From SIG307 sp964545045 (GTDB lineage: Bacteria; Bacillota; Clostridia; Lachnospirales; Lachnospiraceae), in NCBI GenBank assembly GCA_964545045.1, contig CAZJEN010000001.1, positions 62,001 to 126,000 of the forward strand: a stretch of 64,000 bases of DNA, in the 5' to 3' direction. Positions within the stretch are counted from its first letter, which is position 1. The number at the start of each line of letters is the position of its first letter. The position numbers and the translations under genes were made by a program. The notes below the pieces were generated by a model. It saw only the letters and a list, made by a program, of their open reading frames with translations. It was not told the DNA's origin and ran no database searches. Of this stretch, positions 33,691 through 42,182 are shown piece after piece.

Positions 33691-34575
33691 ATGGATAGTG
33701 TGATTGTAGCAAAGGGATTGGTAAAAAAGTATAAGAAGTTTACGTTGGGACCGGTGGATTTGGAAATTCCGAAGGGCTTTTCCACCGCGTTAATCGGTGC
33801 CAACGGTGCCGGCAAGACGACGCTTTTGGATACGATTTGCGGAATTGTGGCACCGAGTAAGGGGGAGGTTACCTATTTCGGTGAGATTACGGATATCGAA
33901 GAGGGAGAAACGAAGGAGCGTATCGGGTATCAGGCGGCGCAGGGCATGTACCCGATGAGCTGGACACCGAAGGACGTGGAAGTGGCCAATGAACTTGGTT
34001 TCAAGGGCTTTCATAAGGAGCGTTATTGGGAGCTTTGTGAGAAGTACGGTGTAGCCGGGGAAGGGGAGAAGAAGCAGACATTAATGAAGATGTCCGACGG
34101 TAACCGTATTCGTCTTTGCCTTGCAGCGGTATTTGCCAGAGATACGGAGCTTCTGGTGCTTGACGAACCGGGCTCTAATCTTGACCCGCTGATGCGTGAC
34201 CGACTTTGCGGACAGTTTAGGGAGTATTTGGAAGAGGGCGACGGAGAAAAGACAATTTTGTTCTCTACTCACAACATTGCGGATATGGAAAATGTGACGG
34301 ACTATGCGATTTTGATGTACGACGGTGCGGTAATTGAGTCCGGCTTTGTCAATGACCTTTGCGAGCGTTATATTTTGGTATCCGGAGATCGTGTTACTTT
34401 TGATAAAATTAAGGGAAATCTCATGGTGGAAGACCGGAATATGAGTACCTGCTTCGGTTTTGCAAAGGCAGAAGAAAGACAGAAGGTGGAAGCGGCCGGC
34501 GCCGTTGCTGAAATGCCGAATTTGCAGCAGCTTAGTATTTTCCTGCTTCGGTATGCGGAGCAGCAGAATTCCTAG
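33691..34575 (+). CDS. ABC transporter ATP-binding protein
   Basis: The 294-residue ATPase has Walker A GANGAGKTT, a strongly degenerate signature MSDGNRIRLCLA, and Walker B LLVLDEPGSNLDP. It is the only ATPase of this operon and is followed by four small membrane proteins. GGAGAG precedes ATG 33691. Probably an ABC-2-type exporter or immunity transporter; substrate unknown. Confidence 0.9.
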   Translation: MDSVIVAKGLVKKYKKFTLGPVDLEIPKGFSTALIGANGAGKTTLLDTICGIVAPSKGEVTYFGEITDIEEGETKERIGYQAAQGMYPMSWTPKDVEVANELGFKGFHKERYWELCEKYGVAGEGEKKQTLMKMSDGNRIRLCLAAVFARDTELLVLDEPGSNLDPLMRDRLCGQFREYLEEGDGEKTILFSTHNIADMENVTDYAILMYDGAVIESGFVNDLCERYILVSGDRVTFDKIKGNLMVEDRNMSTCFGFAKAEERQKVEAAGAVAEMPNLQQLSIFLLRYAEQQNS

Positions 34576-34586
34576 GAGGAAAGTAT

Positions 34587-35174
34587 ATGAGGGAGCTTAG
34601 ATGGAGTTTTCGAGGTTTACGCGTTTTTTTTGTTTTCATGGTAGGGATATTTGCGGTAGTTCTGTATTTTGTGAATGAAGTGACGAACGGGCAGAAGCTG
34701 ATTGAAACAGGATATAGGTTTGCTTTTGTGATGTTACAGCTTGTGATGTGTGTACTGTTGTCGGAACGATTTTCCGTAGTATTTCGGAGAGCACAGTTTC
34801 ATCGGTTGTATCGCAGCATGCCACAGGCGTGGGAAAAGGAACTGGGTCGCTTTTTGTGGATTGACGGATTTTCTCTGGTTGGTGCGGCAGTATTGTTTGT
34901 AGTAGGAAGTGTGTTTCGGAATGATCTTACGGGCGGCCGGATGCCGACTGTGATGGTAATGCTTTTTTTGGCACACGCAGTGATTGCTAAGGCGTTGGCG
35001 GTGCTGCCGTGGTGGGCTTGGTGGCTTCAGGAAATTGTGTTTTTCTGGCTGTTTCTCTTTGTACCGATGGATCACATACCGACAGGTGTGGGCATCGGAG
35101 CGGTAGGCGTGTACCTGATTGTACAGGTTTTCCTGTATCGCATGCTGAAAACATATTGGTATATGGAAGAGTAG
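34587..35174 (+). CDS. ABC-associated membrane protein
   Basis: The 195-residue protein has about six hydrophobic spans and a short N-terminal basic start (MRELRWSFRGLRVFF). TAGGAGG lies in front. It is likely a permease subunit for the preceding ATPase. No conserved motif recognised. Confidence 0.65.
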   Translation: MRELRWSFRGLRVFFVFMVGIFAVVLYFVNEVTNGQKLIETGYRFAFVMLQLVMCVLLSERFSVVFRRAQFHRLYRSMPQAWEKELGRFLWIDGFSLVGAAVLFVVGSVFRNDLTGGRMPTVMVMLFLAHAVIAKALAVLPWWAWWLQEIVFFWLFLFVPMDHIPTGVGIGAVGVYLIVQVFLYRMLKTYWYMEE

Positions 35175-35183
35175 GAGGAGTCT

Positions 35184-35894
35184 ATGGGCGAAAAATTGAA
35201 GCGTACAATGAAGCTGATGTGGGGACACAGCGAAAAGGTTCGTTATACCTGCGGGTGTTCTCTTGGACTTATAAGCATTTTTTTGATTCTGGCATATGCT
35301 TCGGAGTGGTCCTTTTTTCACGGAAGAAATTCTGCATACCGAATCGGGAGAATTGACAGTTTCAGTATCGGAAACTTTGCGTGCATGTGCTTTTTATTCT
35401 ATTCCATGTACAGTAACGGGAAGATGATTCTTTCCGGAATGGGAAAGTGGCTGTGTGGTTCCAAATTGGCGAAATGCGTATTAATAAAAGGTGTTATCAT
35501 TAATCGTTTGATTCTTTTTGGTCTTGCATTTGTTCCGTGTCTGTTATCCAGAGTCCGTTTGATCTGCCTTGGCTATACGGAGTATGCGAGAATTGAGTTA
35601 TTTCTGATTTCGTGGGGTGCGGTGTATCTGTTTTCGGCGGCAAGCTGTATTTCGGAAGCGGCATTTCTCGGGGGCTTTGTATTGTACATGGCATCCATGG
35701 TTTGGGGTAAATTCTGGCTGTTTGCTACATGGATTCAAGTGCCGGTATGGGGAGCAGTGGTGGTTCTTCTCGGATGTCTGGTGGTAGGTACTTTGCTGGA
35801 AAAATTGATTTTAGAGATGGGCTTCAGAAACAGAAAAGCAGGAAAGGTAGCCGTTCTTCAAGTCGGTTGGGAGGGAAATAAGCAAAATGGATAA
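35184..35894 (+). CDS. ABC-associated membrane protein
   Basis: The 236-residue protein has about six membrane spans. Its N-terminus (EKLKRTMKLMWGHSEKVRYTCG) is similar to those of the next two genes, suggesting local gene duplication. It has GGGAGLE-free membrane loops without a catalytic motif. Its end overlaps the next gene by 8 bp. Confidence 0.65.
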   Translation: MGEKLKRTMKLMWGHSEKVRYTCGCSLGLISIFLILAYASEWSFFHGRNSAYRIGRIDSFSIGNFACMCFLFYSMYSNGKMILSGMGKWLCGSKLAKCVLIKGVIINRLILFGLAFVPCLLSRVRLICLGYTEYARIELFLISWGAVYLFSAASCISEAAFLGGFVLYMASMVWGKFWLFATWIQVPVWGAVVVLLGCLVVGTLLEKLILEMGFRNRKAGKVAVLQVGWEGNKQNG

Positions 35895-36618
35895 TGAGTG
35901 GAAACGTGCGATAAAACTTATGAAATCAAATAAAATATACAAAACCATATTTGGCTGGCATCCGGTGTGCTTCTGGGTGTATGTGGCAACCGCCATGTTG
36001 ACCGGAGGTGGATTTATCGTTGACCGGCTGGCGGGCGAAGCGTCCTCCACCGGTGAACAGTTCTTTTTCAGCGTTTTTCCGGCATTCTTTTTCTGGTTTT
36101 TCGGTGTGTATTTCGGAAATCAGGGAACGGCGATGATTACCTGTGGAAAAAGCCTGCTGAGTTTTCCGGCTGCAAAGTGGGCATTGACGAAGGGACTTGT
36201 GGTAAGCCGTCTGGTATCCTTTCTTGTATGTGTTTTGCCGGCAGTGGCAATGCGTCTTTTGTGTGTGACATTGGGATTTTGTGAGGTGTCCCTCATCGAT
36301 GATATGCTTGTAAGCTTTGCAATTACGTATGTATTGGGGATGATAACAACCGGGTACGCCTGGATTTCCTCGGTGGTGATGATTGTGTTCGGAATCAATG
36401 CTGTTTGTATGGCACTCGGGAAAAGTGTCCTCGGCGGAGCTTTGCATTTTGTGGCGGAAGCGGCTGTGGAGTATGTGATGCCGTGGTGGCTGGTCGCAAT
36501 TGTGTTTGTAGGGCTGGTTGTATTCGGATCATGGCTTGGCTTGGTAGTATTGGAGCACACTTACAGAAAACGTAGGGTAGCGTGTGTTTCGCAGAATTTG
36601 CAAGCGGCACAGAGGTAA
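35887..36618 (+). CDS. ABC-associated membrane protein
   Basis: The 243-residue protein begins NEWKRAIKLMKSNKIYKTIFGWHPVCF and has about six membrane spans. It is paralogous to the preceding gene in N-terminal pattern and in the internal ACGKS/GMGKW-like loop with KGLVVSRLVSF (compare KGVIINRLILF). It overlaps the upstream gene by 8 bp. Probable permease subunit. Confidence 0.65.
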   Translation: MDNEWKRAIKLMKSNKIYKTIFGWHPVCFWVYVATAMLTGGGFIVDRLAGEASSTGEQFFFSVFPAFFFWFFGVYFGNQGTAMITCGKSLLSFPAAKWALTKGLVVSRLVSFLVCVLPAVAMRLLCVTLGFCEVSLIDDMLVSFAITYVLGMITTGYAWISSVVMIVFGINAVCMALGKSVLGGALHFVAEAAVEYVMPWWLVAIVFVGLVVFGSWLGLVVLEHTYRKRRVACVSQNLQAAQR

Positions 36619-36630
36619 AGGGGAGAACAT

Positions 36631-36855
36631 ATGAAGAATGAATGGAAACGTGGAATGAGTTATATGTGGAGCAGTAAAGCGATGAGGAAAGCCTTTTTCT
36701 GCGGTTTTGATTTGTTGGGAAGCGGCGGTACTTTGCTGTTCATTGCTTTGGCAATGGCGGTTTCCTGGCATGTGATTTTTATGGTGTCAGGTGTGCTTTT
36801 GTTGTATCTGTATTTGGCGAGAAGGTATAAGAGAAGAAGTGGTGTGGCGAATTAG
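36631..36855 (+). CDS. Short membrane protein, paralogue of the preceding permeases' N-terminus
   Basis: The 74-residue protein begins NEWKRGMSYMWSSKAMRKAFFCGFDLLGSG, like the two genes before it, then has two membrane spans and stops with a basic tail (RRYKRRSGVAN). It could be a truncated paralogue or a real short subunit. GGGGAG lies before the ATG. Confidence 0.6.
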   Translation: MKNEWKRGMSYMWSSKAMRKAFFCGFDLLGSGGTLLFIALAMAVSWHVIFMVSGVLLLYLYLARRYKRRSGVAN

Positions 36856-36864
36856 AATTTGTGC

Positions 36865-36893
36865 TTGTCATTGTGTGTCATTTCGTGTATTAT
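36865..36893 (+). promoter_or_regulatory. Promoter of the second ion transporter gene
   Basis: TTGTCA (36865-36870) and TATTAT (36888-36893) are separated by 17 bp, 39 bp before the ATG. Confidence 0.6.
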
Positions 36894-36932
36894 AGTTAAG
36901 TACTATAATAGACAAAGGAGAGTAGAAAGACT

Positions 36933-38216
36933 ATGATACCTGCAATTGTTTTATTTGCACTGACCTATGTACTGATGCTGATTTTTTCTAAGTATCGCCC
37001 GTATATCGCATTGGGCTCGGCACTGATTTTTATTGTAAGCGGAATGCTTCCTCTTAGCGAGGTGATTCCGTCTCTGGACTTTAATGTGGTTCTCATGATT
37101 GCCGGAACCATGGGACTGGTGGCACTGTTCATTGAAAGTAAAATGCCGGCACTTTTAGCGGATATTATTATGGAGAAGGTGCCGAATGTGCAGATTGCGG
37201 TAGTTGCGCTGGCATTGTTCGCCGCAATTATCTCTGCGTTTGTAGACAATGTGGCAACGGTGCTTATGGTGGCTCCGGTGGCGTTGGAAATTTGTAAGAA
37301 GCTGAATACGAATCCGGTGCCGTTTATTATCAGTATTGCGGTGTCCTCCAATTTACAGGGCGCGGCAACTTTGGTAGGCGATACCACTGCGATTTTGCTC
37401 GGTTCCGCATTGGACATGAGCTTTATTGATTTCTTTGTGTATAAGGGAAGGCCGAGTATGTTCTTTATCGTAGAGATGGGAGCTGTGCTTTCTGCGCTTA
37501 TCGTGGCGTTTTTGTTCCGCAAGGAGAGAAAACTTAAGTTAAATCAAAAGGAGAACGGTGCGGTAAGAACGGTTGTGTCGGACTATGTACCGACGGTGCT
37601 TTTGGTAGGGGCAATTGTACTCTTAATCGGTGCATCTTTTATACCGAATAAGCCGGATATTACGAACGGGTTGATTTGTACGAATCTGATGGTAATCGGT
37701 ATCATCATAAACTGTGTGAAGAAGGATACCATAAAGGCAGCGATTCCGCCGCTTAAGGCCATTGACTTTAATACCATCGGCTTGTTAATCGGCCTGTTCC
37801 TTATGATCGGCGGTATTTCCCATATGGGAGTTATCGATGCGCTGGCGACCCTTTTAGCCAAGGCCGGCGGTAACAATATTTTCCTACTGTATACCATTAT
37901 TGTATGGGCATCCGTGGTGATTTCCGCGTTTATCGATAATATTCCGTATGTTGCAACGATGATTCCGGTCATTGCAGGTATTGCGACTGCATTGAATATT
38001 GATCCGACACCTCTTTACTTCGGACTGTTGTCCGGCGCTACCTTGGGCGGAAATTGTACGCCGATCGGAGCATCCGCGAATATTACCGGTATCGGTATCT
38101 TACGTAAAGCGGGTTATGAGGTAAAGAATAAGGACTTCTTCCGTATCGGTATTCCGTTTACTTTGGCGGCAATTATTCCGGCCTATATCGGTATCTGGTT
38201 GTTGTTCGGAATGTAA
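36933..38216 (+). CDS. ArsB/NhaD/SLC13-type permease
   Basis: The 427-residue protein has about eleven spans with two inverted-repeat motif sets: FVDNVATVLMVAPV plus GDTTAILLGSALDM in the first half, and FIDNIPYVATMIPV plus GGNCTPIGASANI in the second. These are hallmarks of the ion-transporter superfamily, closest in style to NhaD/ArsB. Sodium/proton exchange or anion transport are both possible. It is a single-gene unit with a promoter and terminator. Confidence 0.85.
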   Translation: MIPAIVLFALTYVLMLIFSKYRPYIALGSALIFIVSGMLPLSEVIPSLDFNVVLMIAGTMGLVALFIESKMPALLADIIMEKVPNVQIAVVALALFAAIISAFVDNVATVLMVAPVALEICKKLNTNPVPFIISIAVSSNLQGAATLVGDTTAILLGSALDMSFIDFFVYKGRPSMFFIVEMGAVLSALIVAFLFRKERKLKLNQKENGAVRTVVSDYVPTVLLVGAIVLLIGASFIPNKPDITNGLICTNLMVIGIIINCVKKDTIKAAIPPLKAIDFNTIGLLIGLFLMIGGISHMGVIDALATLLAKAGGNNIFLLYTIIVWASVVISAFIDNIPYVATMIPVIAGIATALNIDPTPLYFGLLSGATLGGNCTPIGASANITGIGILRKAGYEVKNKDFFRIGIPFTLAAIIPAYIGIWLLFGM

Positions 38217-38240
38217 TGATTTTGTAATAAAAATTTAAAC

Positions 38241-38283
38241 AGGAACTCTTGTCGGTTGGGGCGAGAGTTCTTGCTTTTTTTTT
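38241..38283 (+). terminator. Terminator after the ion transporter
   Basis: AGGAACTCTTG pairs with CGAGAGTTCTT around a 10-nt loop (G-U pairs included), followed by GC and a run of nine T residues. Confidence 0.85.
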
Positions 38284-38299
38284 GTAAAAATGGTATACT
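38271..38299 (+). promoter_or_regulatory. Promoter overlapping the terminator T tract
   Basis: TTGCTT (38271-38276) and TATACT (38294-38299) are separated by 17 bp. The -35 lies in the end of the upstream terminator. Confidence 0.55.
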
Positions 38300-38371
38300 A
38301 AATTGATATTGTATGTACATGGGGCAGAGGAAACGAATCGGCCGCAAAAGCAAAGAAAGGAGACTGCCGGG

Positions 38372-38812
38372 ATGGATTGTAAAAGAGTCATGGAATTGAT
38401 GACACAGTTTATTAACGACCAATTGGATGCAGAGGATGTACAGGCTTTTTTGGACCATATCGACAGTTGTCCGGAGTGCAGGGAAGAGCTGGAGGTAAAT
38501 TATTCTCTGATGACCGCAATGAAGCAATTAGACGAGGATACCGATTTGTCGGACAATTATATCGAGGAATTAAATCATAAAATAGAGACATGCTATTTGG
38601 ATGAACTGAAACGGAAACGTTCTTGTACCCGCAGGAGGATTGTGCTGGGTGTGGTGATTGTGCTTTTGATATTGCAAAGCGGCATTACGGTGAGGGAAAC
38701 GCGGAAGGAAGAGGATCAAAGGTTTATTCGTATGATAACGGGGGAAGAAGACGGTCTTGAACCGGGAAGTGATGAGGATATCTTGGAAAAACAGCCGGGA
38801 AATGAGGAGTAG
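38372..38812 (+). CDS. Zinc-finger anti-sigma-like membrane protein
   Basis: The 146-residue protein begins with a putative zinc-finger (zf-HC2) motif, His29, Cys33 and Cys36 in FLDHIDSCPECREEL, as in ZAS anti-sigma factors. One membrane span follows (about residues 92-111) and then an acidic tail. No sigma factor gene is adjacent, which is unusual; polA starts 3 bp after it. AGGAG supports ATG 38372. Anti-sigma function is inferred only from the domain. Confidence 0.7.
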   Translation: MDCKRVMELMTQFINDQLDAEDVQAFLDHIDSCPECREELEVNYSLMTAMKQLDEDTDLSDNYIEELNHKIETCYLDELKRKRSCTRRRIVLGVVIVLLILQSGITVRETRKEEDQRFIRMITGEEDGLEPGSDEDILEKQPGNEE

Positions 38813-38815
38813 ACG

Positions 38816-41473
38816 ATGAAAGAAAAACTGGTGGTAATTGACGGAAACAGCATAGTAAACCGTGCCTTTTACGGGCTGCCGGATTTGACGACCACGGACG
38901 GCAGACATACGAACGGTGTACTGGGCTTTTTGAATATTTTGATTAAGATTGCGGAAGAGGAGAAGCCGGATTATCTGGCGGTGGCGTTCGATGTGAAGCA
39001 TCCGACCTTCCGTCACGAGATGTATGCGGAGTACAAAGGTACCCGTAAGGGCATGCCGGAGGAGCTTCGTGAGCAGATGCCGCTTTTGAAGCAGATGCTT
39101 TCCGCTATGGGGGTGTTGACCATTGAGTGTCCGGGCTTTGAGGCGGATGATATTTTAGGTGCGCTTTCCGCAAAGGGAGCAAAGGATGGCAAGAAGGTAT
39201 CCCTGGTGTCAGGTGACAGAGATTTACTACAGTTATCGACTGACGATGTATTGGTGCGGATTCCGAAGACGAAACGTACCGGTACGGAGATTGAAGATTA
39301 TACCCCGGCGCAGGTTGTGGAGAAGTACGGTGTGACCCCGGCGCAGATTGTGGATTTAAAGGGGCTCATGGGGGATGCCTCCGATAATATTCCGGGTGTT
39401 CCGGGCATCGGAGAGAAGACGGCGGTGAAGATTCTGACAGCCTTCCCGACAGTGGAGGAAGCTATTGCCCATGTGGATGAGGTGGAGCCGAAGAAGGCGA
39501 GAGAGTCCCTGCGTGAGCATGCGGATTTGGCACGCCTCAGTAAGACATTAGCAACCATTAAGACGGACTGGGAGCCGGAGTTCTCTTATGAAGCGGCCCG
39601 ATTCGGCAATATATTTACGGATGAAGCTTATAAGCTTTGTAAGGAGCTGGAGTTTAAGTCTCTTTTGGCGAGACATTTTTCGCCGGAGCAGGGTCTTACC
39701 AGCGATGATAAGTCCTTTGATGAGAAACCGCAGGTAATCGGTTCGTTGAAAGAAGCGGAAGCGTTGTTTGCGGGACTTGTAAAGGATGAGGAGGTAGGGG
39801 TCTCTCTATGCGGTGAAGAACTTGTTTTGACGGTAAAGGGTAAAGCGTATGTATTTCCGACTGCTGTGACGAAGGAGACCGGTGTTTCCGGTGTGCTTCA
39901 TAAGGTTTGTGAAAAAAAGGCAGTGCCTGTTGCCATAGATTTAAAGGAGCGTCTTTCTGTGGTTGAGGAAGAAGACAGACCGTGCTTTGGAGACGCAGCA
40001 TTGTGTGCGTATTTGCTGAATCCTCTGAAAAACAGCTATACCTATGAGGATATCGCAAGAGATTATTTGAAGTTAGCTCTGCCGGCGGCGGAGACGTTGC
40101 TCGTGGCAAAGGAGCCGAAGCAGATGAGCCTTTTTGATGAGCCGGAGGAGGATACGGGAGCGGATATTGAAGCACGCAGACAGGTGGCGGCTTATGAGGC
40201 CATGACCGCGCAGGCGGCGTATCCGGTGTTACTTGAGGCGCTTCGCAAGACGGGGATGGAGGAATTATACCGTACCGTTGAGCTTCCGCTTGTATCTACT
40301 TTGTATGATATGGAGCAGGTAGGCATGGCGGTGAATTTGTCCTTTTTCAGCGAATATTCCAAGCAGCTGACAGAAGGCATTACCCGTTTGGAGCAGGAGA
40401 TTTACCGGTTGGCAGGAGAAGAGTTTAATATAAATTCCCCGAAGCAGCTTGGTGTGATTTTATTCGAGAAGTTAAAACTTCCGGGAGGCAAAAAGACAAA
40501 GACCGGGTATTCCACTTCTGCGGACATTTTGGAAAAGCTTCGCAGTGAAGACCCGATTGTAGAAAATATATTGGAGTACCGTCAGTTGGCGAAGTTAAAG
40601 TCCACCTATGCGGACGGATTGCCGGCCTATGTGGCGGCGGACGGTAGGATTCATTCCAAGTTCCAGCAGATGATTACGGCAACGGGACGTCTTAGCAGTG
40701 CGGAACCGAATCTGCAGAACATTCCGGTGCGTATGGAACTGGGGCGGAAGATTCGTAAGGCCTTTGTACCGGCGGAAGGGTGCGTTTTTGTGGACGCGGA
40801 CTACTCCCAGATTGAGCTTCGTATTCTGGCACATTTGTCCGGGGACGAGCAGCTCATCAGAGCTTACAGAGAGGCGGAGGATATTCATCGTCTGACCGCA
40901 TCCCAGGTGTTCCACACCCCGTATGATGAGGTAACATCCCAGCAGAGAAGCAACGCGAAGGCGGTAAACTTCGGCATTGTATACGGAATCAGTTCCTTCG
41001 GTTTGGGACAGGATTTAAACATTTCCCGAAAGGAAGCGGAAGAGTATATCAACCGCTACTTTGAAACCTATCCGAAGATTAAGCAGTACTTGGATTCTTT
41101 GGTGGATGAGGCAAAGACAAAGGGCTATGTATCGACACTGTTCGGCAGACGGCGTCCGGTGCCGGAAATTGCATCCTCCAACTTTATGCAGCGTTCCTTC
41201 GGAGAGCGTATCGCCATGAATTCCCCGGTGCAGGGAACTGCGGCGGATATTATGAAGATAGCCATGATTCGCGTGGACGAAAGATTGAAGAAAGATAGAA
41301 GTAATGCAAAGATTGTACTTCAGGTACACGATGAACTTCTCATCGAAACACCGGTAAATGAAGTTGATTACGTGAAGAGGATATTACAGGAGGAAATGGA
41401 AGCGGCGGCAGACATTTCCGTACCGCTGGAGGTCAGCGTAAGTACCGGAAACGACTGGTACGAGACCAAATAG
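38816..41473 (+). CDS. polA: DNA polymerase I
   Basis: The 885-residue protein has an N-terminal 5' nuclease (IDGNSIVNRAFYG, PGFEADDILG, SGDRDLLQL, GLMGDASDNIPGVPGIGEKTA) and a C-terminal family A polymerase (VDADYSQIELRILAHLSGD, RSNAKAVNFGIVYG, QVHDELLIE). In the middle exonuclease region the DxE metal site is not seen, so proofreading is probably lost, as in many Bacillus-type PolA. It fills gaps and removes RNA primers. coaE follows after 73 bp. Confidence 0.97.
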   Translation: MKEKLVVIDGNSIVNRAFYGLPDLTTTDGRHTNGVLGFLNILIKIAEEEKPDYLAVAFDVKHPTFRHEMYAEYKGTRKGMPEELREQMPLLKQMLSAMGVLTIECPGFEADDILGALSAKGAKDGKKVSLVSGDRDLLQLSTDDVLVRIPKTKRTGTEIEDYTPAQVVEKYGVTPAQIVDLKGLMGDASDNIPGVPGIGEKTAVKILTAFPTVEEAIAHVDEVEPKKARESLREHADLARLSKTLATIKTDWEPEFSYEAARFGNIFTDEAYKLCKELEFKSLLARHFSPEQGLTSDDKSFDEKPQVIGSLKEAEALFAGLVKDEEVGVSLCGEELVLTVKGKAYVFPTAVTKETGVSGVLHKVCEKKAVPVAIDLKERLSVVEEEDRPCFGDAALCAYLLNPLKNSYTYEDIARDYLKLALPAAETLLVAKEPKQMSLFDEPEEDTGADIEARRQVAAYEAMTAQAAYPVLLEALRKTGMEELYRTVELPLVSTLYDMEQVGMAVNLSFFSEYSKQLTEGITRLEQEIYRLAGEEFNINSPKQLGVILFEKLKLPGGKKTKTGYSTSADILEKLRSEDPIVENILEYRQLAKLKSTYADGLPAYVAADGRIHSKFQQMITATGRLSSAEPNLQNIPVRMELGRKIRKAFVPAEGCVFVDADYSQIELRILAHLSGDEQLIRAYREAEDIHRLTASQVFHTPYDEVTSQQRSNAKAVNFGIVYGISSFGLGQDLNISRKEAEEYINRYFETYPKIKQYLDSLVDEAKTKGYVSTLFGRRRPVPEIASSNFMQRSFGERIAMNSPVQGTAADIMKIAMIRVDERLKKDRSNAKIVLQVHDELLIETPVNEVDYVKRILQEEMEAAADISVPLEVSVSTGNDWYETK

Positions 41474-41546
41474 AAAAGAAGCAGTCGGGCCGATATGGCA
41501 GACCGGACAGCTACGAAAAGCAAAATGAAATCAGTGAGGAAACAGC

Positions 41547-42182
41547 ATGAAAGTCATTGGAATCACAGGCGGTGTCGGAGCCGGAAAATCAACGGTAGTC
41601 GGTATCCTACAAAAGCATTATACAACCGAATATTTGCACTGTGATGCCATTGCTCACGAATTGATGGAACGGGGCGGCAGTGCTCATGAAGAGTTGCTGG
41701 CCTTGTTTGGTGAGGATTTGGTGAATGCAGACGGGACTTTAAACCGGGGCAAACTGTATGAGCGGGCTTTTCTGGGAGACCGGGTAGAGGAATTAAATGC
41801 CTGTGTGCATCCGAAGGTGCGGATTTATGTGGAGGAGCGTATCGCAAGTCTCAGAACGGCAGAATTTGACGGAATCGTACTTATCGAGGCAGCTCTTTTA
41901 ATCGAAGCAGGTTACAAAGACATTTGCGATGAGCTTTGGTATGTGCATGCTCCGGTGGAGATGCGTAGAGCCCGTTTAAAGGCGAACAGGGGCTATTCCG
42001 ACGAACGGGTGGATTCCATTATGGCGGAACAGGCATCGGAAGAGTTGTTCTTTTCCCAAAGTGATTTCGTGTTATACAACGATTCCTCACAGGAGGAATG
42101 TGAAGCGCATATTGTGGAACAGGTTGAGAAACATTTTTCTGAATGGATAGAAACGCACAAAAGCGAGGAGGTGGCGGAATGA
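41547..42182 (+). CDS. coaE: Dephospho-CoA kinase
   Basis: The 211-residue P-loop kinase has GGVGAGKST (residues 7-15), LHCDAIAHELM and IEAALLIEAGY. It phosphorylates dephospho-CoA in the last step of CoA synthesis. It is commonly located after polA in Firmicutes, as here. Its TGA overlaps the ATG of the next gene. Confidence 0.95.
   Translation: MKVIGITGGVGAGKSTVVGILQKHYTTEYLHCDAIAHELMERGGSAHEELLALFGEDLVNADGTLNRGKLYERAFLGDRVEELNACVHPKVRIYVEERIASLRTAEFDGIVLIEAALLIEAGYKDICDELWYVHAPVEMRRARLKANRGYSDERVDSIMAEQASEELFFSQSDFVLYNDSSQEECEAHIVEQVEKHFSEWIETHKSEEVAE

Noticed and set aside
36857..36889. Second LytTR direct repeat before the ion transporter
   Set aside because: ATTTGTGCTT and ATTTCGTGTA are only weakly alike and spaced 23 bp, so the match to the 28256 element is poor.
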